Assembly: GCA_947166165.1 (NCBI GenBank)
Contig: CAMVDK010000023.1
Location: 1 to 18,471 of the forward strand
DNA: 18,471 nucleotides
Source: an uncultured Porphyromonadaceae bacterium
GTDB lineage: Bacteria > Bacteroidota > Bacteroidia > Bacteroidales > Muribaculaceae
Reading direction: 5' to 3'
This document shows positions 14,731-18,471 of the stretch, in pieces (the stretch's first letter is position 1; each line of letters begins with the position of its first letter). Position numbers and translations under genes: made by a program. The notes beneath the pieces are model-generated. The model ran no database searches, was not told the origin of the DNA, and saw only the letters and a list, made by a program, of their open reading frames with translations.

Positions 14731-17700
14731 ATGAAAATCAAAAAGTTATACATCAAAAACGTGGCCTCTATCGCCGAAGCCACCATCGACTTCAGCACCG
14801 CCCCTCTGTGCAACGAAAGCATATTCCTCATCACCGGCGAGACGGGTGCGGGCAAAACCACCATCCTCGACGCCATCTGCCTGGCCTTGTTCAACAGCAC
14901 CCCTCGCATGGCAAGCGCTCCAAGCCGTGAGAGATACGACTTCGGCAACGATGGCGAGCTCAGCATCAACGACAAGCGTCAACTCATGCGCCGCAACACC
15001 GCCGAGATGGAAGTGCGACTCGACTTCGAGGGCGACAACGGCATCGACTACACCGCCACATGGGAAGTTCATCGGGCACATCGCCGACTGGACGGAAATC
15101 TGCAACCGGTGAGATGGACGCTATACGACCACAAGACCGAGCTTACCTCCGAGGGTGTGGACAGTGTGGGGCCAGCCATCCAGAAGCTCATCCATCTCGA
15201 CATCAACCAGTTCACACGCACTGTGATGCTGCCGCAGGGTGGTTTTGCCGAATTCCTGAAAAGCGACGAGTCGCAAAAGACGGAAATCTTGGAGAAAATC
15301 ACCGGCACCGGACTCTATGCTGCCATCGGACGGCAAATATTCGAATTGTGCAAGCAGCACCGCGAAGAGTGGCAGCTGGAGCAAACGCGCCTCCAGGGCA
15401 TCACGCTCCTGAGCGAAGAAGCACGAAGCGACATTTCGACCCAAATCCAGCAAGCCAAGGCCGAGGCAGAAAAGCATCAAAAACACGTCCAGGATGCAAA
15501 GGACAAACTCGACTGGCTGAAGCGGATGGCTAATGTGAACGCCAACCGCGAGTCGGTGGGCAAAGACCTGGAAGCCTGCCGGCTTGAGGCCAAGACCGAG
15601 TCGTATGTGGCCGAAAACGTGACCCTGCAGCAGTGGGCCACCACTGCCGACGCCCGTGAGGTGATGCAGGCGCAGCACAAGGCCGAACAGCGGCATGGCC
15701 AGTTGCGCGCCGACGAAGGGAATATGCGGCAGACGTGCAGCCAAATGCTTGGCGGACTGGAGGTCTGCAACGAAGCCTACAAGAAGAGCCATAACCAGCT
15801 CGAAGCAACCGAGACATGGCTCGAGCAGGAGCAGACGCATGCGGCCATGTACGCCAACGGCGCGCATGCCTTGCTAGACCAGCTCGACCAACTCGACTCG
15901 AAAGAGTGCAACTTGGCAGACTCCAAAAAGAAACTTGCCGTCGATGTGGCTCGGCTGCCCCAGGCCCAGCAAGAGCTGAACCAGCAAGCCGATGCCGAAC
16001 AGAAGGCCATCGAGCAACTAAAGGCTTTGAAGAACGATGCAGAACAACGCCAGCAGGCGGTTGAAGAATTGCATCTCGAAGCGCTGCGCAAGGAGCATCA
16101 AGCGCTTGTGGAGCGCAGAGGCGCCACCACAACCGCACAGGAGAAGCTGAAGAACCACATCGAGCGTTGTTCGCGCCTGGAAGCCGACAAGGCCACCTTG
16201 CAGCAGACTCGCGACGAGATGAACCGCTTGAGCGAGACCCTGCCGCAACTCGAAGCGGCCGAGCGCACCGCCCAAGCGCAATGGCAGCAAGCCTCCCACC
16301 GCCTCGAGATGGCCAAAGCCCGAATTGACGATTGGGCCACCGAGATGCGCGCCAAGCTGCAGCCCGGCGACACTTGCCCGGTGTGTGGCGCGGCCATCGA
16401 CCACATCCTCAGCCCCGAAGGCACGCAGGCCCTGCTCGACGATGACCAAAAGCACTGCGATGACTGCCACCAGGCGCTCGTCGGCGCGCAGACCCAGGTC
16501 CAAACCGCCAAGCAGCGCATCGCCAGCCTCAGCACCGATGCACAAAAACAACAAACCGGCATCAACCGGCAGGAGTCGGAAATCAACGACCAGTTGAATG
16601 ACATCCGCAAGGCCTTTGAACTCGCCCAGCTCGACTATCACGACAAGGTGACGCCCGCCGACCTCGACGCCCAGGTGCAGAAACTCGACCAGGAGAAAGA
16701 GAAACTGGAAACGCGAATCGCCGAGGGTGCCCGACTCGAAAAAGAATTGAACGACGTGCGCGGCAAGCATGCCAACGAGCTGACCAAGCTCGAAACCATC
16801 CGAAAGGCGCAGCAGAAGGCCAAAGAGGCGGTCAACGAGCTCACCTCGTCGATCAAATCCCAGCGCGATCTCATCGAGCAGGAGCAGGACAACGCGTCAC
16901 AGGCCCGTGACCGCATCACCGCAGCCGTCACACGACCCGAATGGCGCGAATGCTGGTATGAGAAGAAAGACGAGTTCATCGGCTGGCTCAAGCGGCAAGC
17001 CAAGCAATTCGCCGAACAACAGCAACAACGTGAGCGGCTCGGAATGCAACTCGCTGCCCAGCGCCCACTGCTCGACGCCATGGCTCGCGCCAAGCGCCAT
17101 GTGGCTGAGCTGCAGCCTGAGTGGTTCGGCGATGCCGCGCTTCCGGCTGCCGATGCCAATTTCGAGCGCACGGCTCAAGCATGGGGCGACTTCGACCACA
17201 AGGTGAGCACTTGGGTGGACGAGTTGAACCGCACGCAGGCCGAGGCCAGGAAGCTCAGCGACCAGCTCGACGGTCTTGTGGAGCAGTTGGCGCTCGACCG
17301 CGAGCGCATCGCCCAGCTGGCGGCTATGACCGAAAGCCAGATTGAGGCCATCCGCGGCCGGCATCATCAGCGCGACCAGCGCGAAGCCACGCTTCGTGGC
17401 AATCTCGAGGCACTCGACAAGAGCCTGGCCGAGTTGCAGGACAAGCGCGCCGGCCTCATCGACATCGACGACCCCGCTGCGCTCACCCAGCAACAGCAGC
17501 AAGCCGAGACTGATTTTAACGACGCACAACGGCGGCAAGTGGAACTGCAGGCACAGCTCAAACAAGATGCTGACAACCGGAACACCTTCGACGAAGTGGC
17601 CAAGCGTGTGGCCAAGCTGGAGGCGACCAAGAACCAGTGGGAACAGTTAAACAACGAGCTGGGCGATGCCGCAGGCGCCAAATTCCAGAAAATTGCGCAG

Positions 17701-18135
17701 AGCCTCATCTTGGGCGAGCTGGTGCATTATGCCAACTTCTATCTGCAGCAGTTCAGCAACCGGTTCCAACTCACCCGTCAGGCCGGCAGCCTCACGCTGC
17801 TGGTGAGCGACTCGGGCATGGCACCGGCTGCGGTGACCACTCTTTCGGGCGGCGAGTCGTTCATGGTGTCGCTCGCACTGGCGCTGGCATTGGCGCAAAT
17901 CAATGGCAGCGACTTCTCGGTCGACACACTCTTCATCGACGAAGGCTTCGGAACGCTCAGCGCCGGTTGTCTCGACATGGTGATGGACACACTCTCGCGC
18001 CTGCACGAGATGGGCGGACGCCGCGTGGGCATCATCAGTCATGTGGAAGTGCTCAAGGAGCGCATCCCCACACAGGTTCAAGTGACGCGCGATTCGCACG
18101 ACAACACTTGCAGCAAAGTCGAAGTTGTGGGCTAA
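14731..18135 (+). CDS. sbcC: exonuclease SbcCD subunit C (Rad50-like SMC ATPase)
   Basis: The ATPase and tether subunit of SbcCD. At 1134 residues it matches family length. The N-terminal lobe has Walker A GETGAGKTT (36-44) and the Q-loop in MLPQGGFAEF (166-175). Two long charged, Gln/Glu/Lys-rich coiled coils (about 180-540 and 560-900) flank the zinc hook CPVCG (Cys549 and Cys552), through which two Rad50-type arms join. The C-terminal lobe has the ABC signature LSGGES (1038-1043) and Walker B TLFIDEGFGTLS with Asp1070 and catalytic Glu1071. All ATPase residues are intact. It lies 11 bp after sbcD. Its stop is 17 bp from the stop of the convergent mutY, leaving no room for a hairpin terminator, so transcripts from both strands may overlap here. 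Confidence 0.96.
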   Translation: MKIKKLYIKNVASIAEATIDFSTAPLCNESIFLITGETGAGKTTILDAICLALFNSTPRMASAPSRERYDFGNDGELSINDKRQLMRRNTAEMEVRLDFEGDNGIDYTATWEVHRAHRRLDGNLQPVRWTLYDHKTELTSEGVDSVGPAIQKLIHLDINQFTRTVMLPQGGFAEFLKSDESQKTEILEKITGTGLYAAIGRQIFELCKQHREEWQLEQTRLQGITLLSEEARSDISTQIQQAKAEAEKHQKHVQDAKDKLDWLKRMANVNANRESVGKDLEACRLEAKTESYVAENVTLQQWATTADAREVMQAQHKAEQRHGQLRADEGNMRQTCSQMLGGLEVCNEAYKKSHNQLEATETWLEQEQTHAAMYANGAHALLDQLDQLDSKECNLADSKKKLAVDVARLPQAQQELNQQADAEQKAIEQLKALKNDAEQRQQAVEELHLEALRKEHQALVERRGATTTAQEKLKNHIERCSRLEADKATLQQTRDEMNRLSETLPQLEAAERTAQAQWQQASHRLEMAKARIDDWATEMRAKLQPGDTCPVCGAAIDHILSPEGTQALLDDDQKHCDDCHQALVGAQTQVQTAKQRIASLSTDAQKQQTGINRQESEINDQLNDIRKAFELAQLDYHDKVTPADLDAQVQKLDQEKEKLETRIAEGARLEKELNDVRGKHANELTKLETIRKAQQKAKEAVNELTSSIKSQRDLIEQEQDNASQARDRITAAVTRPEWRECWYEKKDEFIGWLKRQAKQFAEQQQQRERLGMQLAAQRPLLDAMARAKRHVAELQPEWFGDAALPAADANFERTAQAWGDFDHKVSTWVDELNRTQAEARKLSDQLDGLVEQLALDRERIAQLAAMTESQIEAIRGRHHQRDQREATLRGNLEALDKSLAELQDKRAGLIDIDDPAALTQQQQQAETDFNDAQRRQVELQAQLKQDADNRNTFDEVAKRVAKLEATKNQWEQLNNELGDAAGAKFQKIAQSLILGELVHYANFYLQQFSNRFQLTRQAGSLTLLVSDSGMAPAAVTTLSGGESFMVSLALALALAQINGSDFSVDTLFIDEGFGTLSAGCLDMVMDTLSRLHEMGGRRVGIISHVEVLKERIPTQVQVTRDSHDNTCSKVEVVG

Positions 18136-18152
18136 GCGTTTGGTTTTGAATC

Positions 18153-18471
18153 TCAAAGGATATATTCCAGCATCCGTTCCACCAGTCGCGGCACGGCATA
18201 GCGGTCGAGGTCGCCTTCGTCCACCCACTGGTAGCCCTCGGGCAGCTTAGGCTCGGCGGTGCAATCCAGCACATAGAAGTCGGCCTCGATCACGCGGTGG
18301 GTGAGCACGTGTCGCACGCCGCGGCGCACCACCGTGAGAGCGCCGCCCATTGCCTCGGCAGCCTGGACGGCAGCGGCCTGGTCGCCCTCCACGAGCACGG
18401 GTTCCCACAGTCCCTGCCAGATGTCGCCGGCCGGGCGCCGGCGCAATGCGGTGCGGTGCTCCCAGCGCACA
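18153..18471 (-). CDS. mutY: A/G-specific adenine glycosylase, C-terminal part only
   Basis: The last 105 or so residues of a gene whose 5' end lies beyond the right edge; the frame is open to the edge. MutY removes adenine mispaired with 8-oxoguanine. The visible part is the NUDIX-like C-terminal domain that senses 8-oxoguanine. It contains ALRRRPAGDIWQGLWEPVL (a MutY-type 'RP..DIWxGLWE' stretch), VRHVLTHRVIEADFYVLDC (compare the family's KHVLTHR pattern) and the terminal region EGYQWVDEGDLDRYAVPRL. The helix-hairpin-helix and Fe-S cluster parts are not in the window. The assignment rests on these motifs only. It converges on sbcC, another DNA-repair gene. Confidence 0.85.
   Translation of the reverse strand, partial: VRWEHRTALRRRPAGDIWQGLWEPVLVEGDQAAAVQAAEAMGGALTVVRRGVRHVLTHRVIEADFYVLDCTAEPKLPEGYQWVDEGDLDRYAVPRLVERMLEYIL

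Noticed and set aside
13517..18135. Anti-phage defence system built on the SMC-like ATPase and nuclease pair
   Set aside because: All motifs and lengths match housekeeping SbcD and SbcC, including the zinc hook; no extra effector gene or mobile-element signature is next to them.

Overview
The window looks like chromosome from a GC-rich member of the Bacteroidales. The gene content supports this: a SusC/SusD outer-membrane pair, PCMD and Lipid_bd lipoprotein families, and lipoproteins with Bacteroidetes-type signals. So do promoters of the Bacteroidetes form (TTTG, about 19 bp, TAnnTTTG) and starts with no Shine-Dalgarno sequence. The high GC and the dockerin-like tail on an exported amylase fit Muribaculaceae-type gut bacteria, but the family assignment is inference.

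Left arm (1-2841, all minus strand): a probable three-gene unit. It reads from a small tail-anchored zinc-ribbon protein to a mannose-1-phosphate guanylyltransferase (GDP-mannose synthesis) and then a PLP-dependent aminotransferase cut by the left edge. A canonical promoter precedes the zinc-ribbon gene. The 540-bp gap at 2842-3381 holds this promoter, a strong hairpin and a promoter-like element for the next operon.

Centre (3382-9428, plus strand): a four-gene nutrient-uptake operon. It encodes a SusC-type TonB-dependent transporter, a SusD-type surface lipoprotein and two small lipoproteins (a DUF5012/Ig-like type and a Lipid_bd type). It ends at a perfect 15-bp hairpin shared with a convergent gene. 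That gene (9556-12113, minus) encodes a secreted GH13 alpha-amylase with two CBM26-like starch-binding modules, a SusE/F-like module and two dockerin-like EF-hand repeats. One missing base (around 9893) separates the last module from the catalytic part. Starch or another alpha-glucan is therefore a reasonable guess for the local substrate, but no regulator or SusE/F gene is present to prove that the SusCD operon and the amylase form one locus.

Right arm (12399-18471): a secreted PCMD-domain protein is divergent from the amylase and has a well-placed promoter whose -33 region is a heptamer repeat. It is followed by an unusual 9-bp CTAG-rich tandem array, then the sbcD-sbcC nuclease operon, then the 3' end of a convergent mutY. 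This end is a DNA-repair cluster.

Most of the window is conventional. I did not find a clearly new system. The least explained elements are the CTAG array, the frameshifted modular amylase, and the hairpin-bearing gap before the SusC operon.
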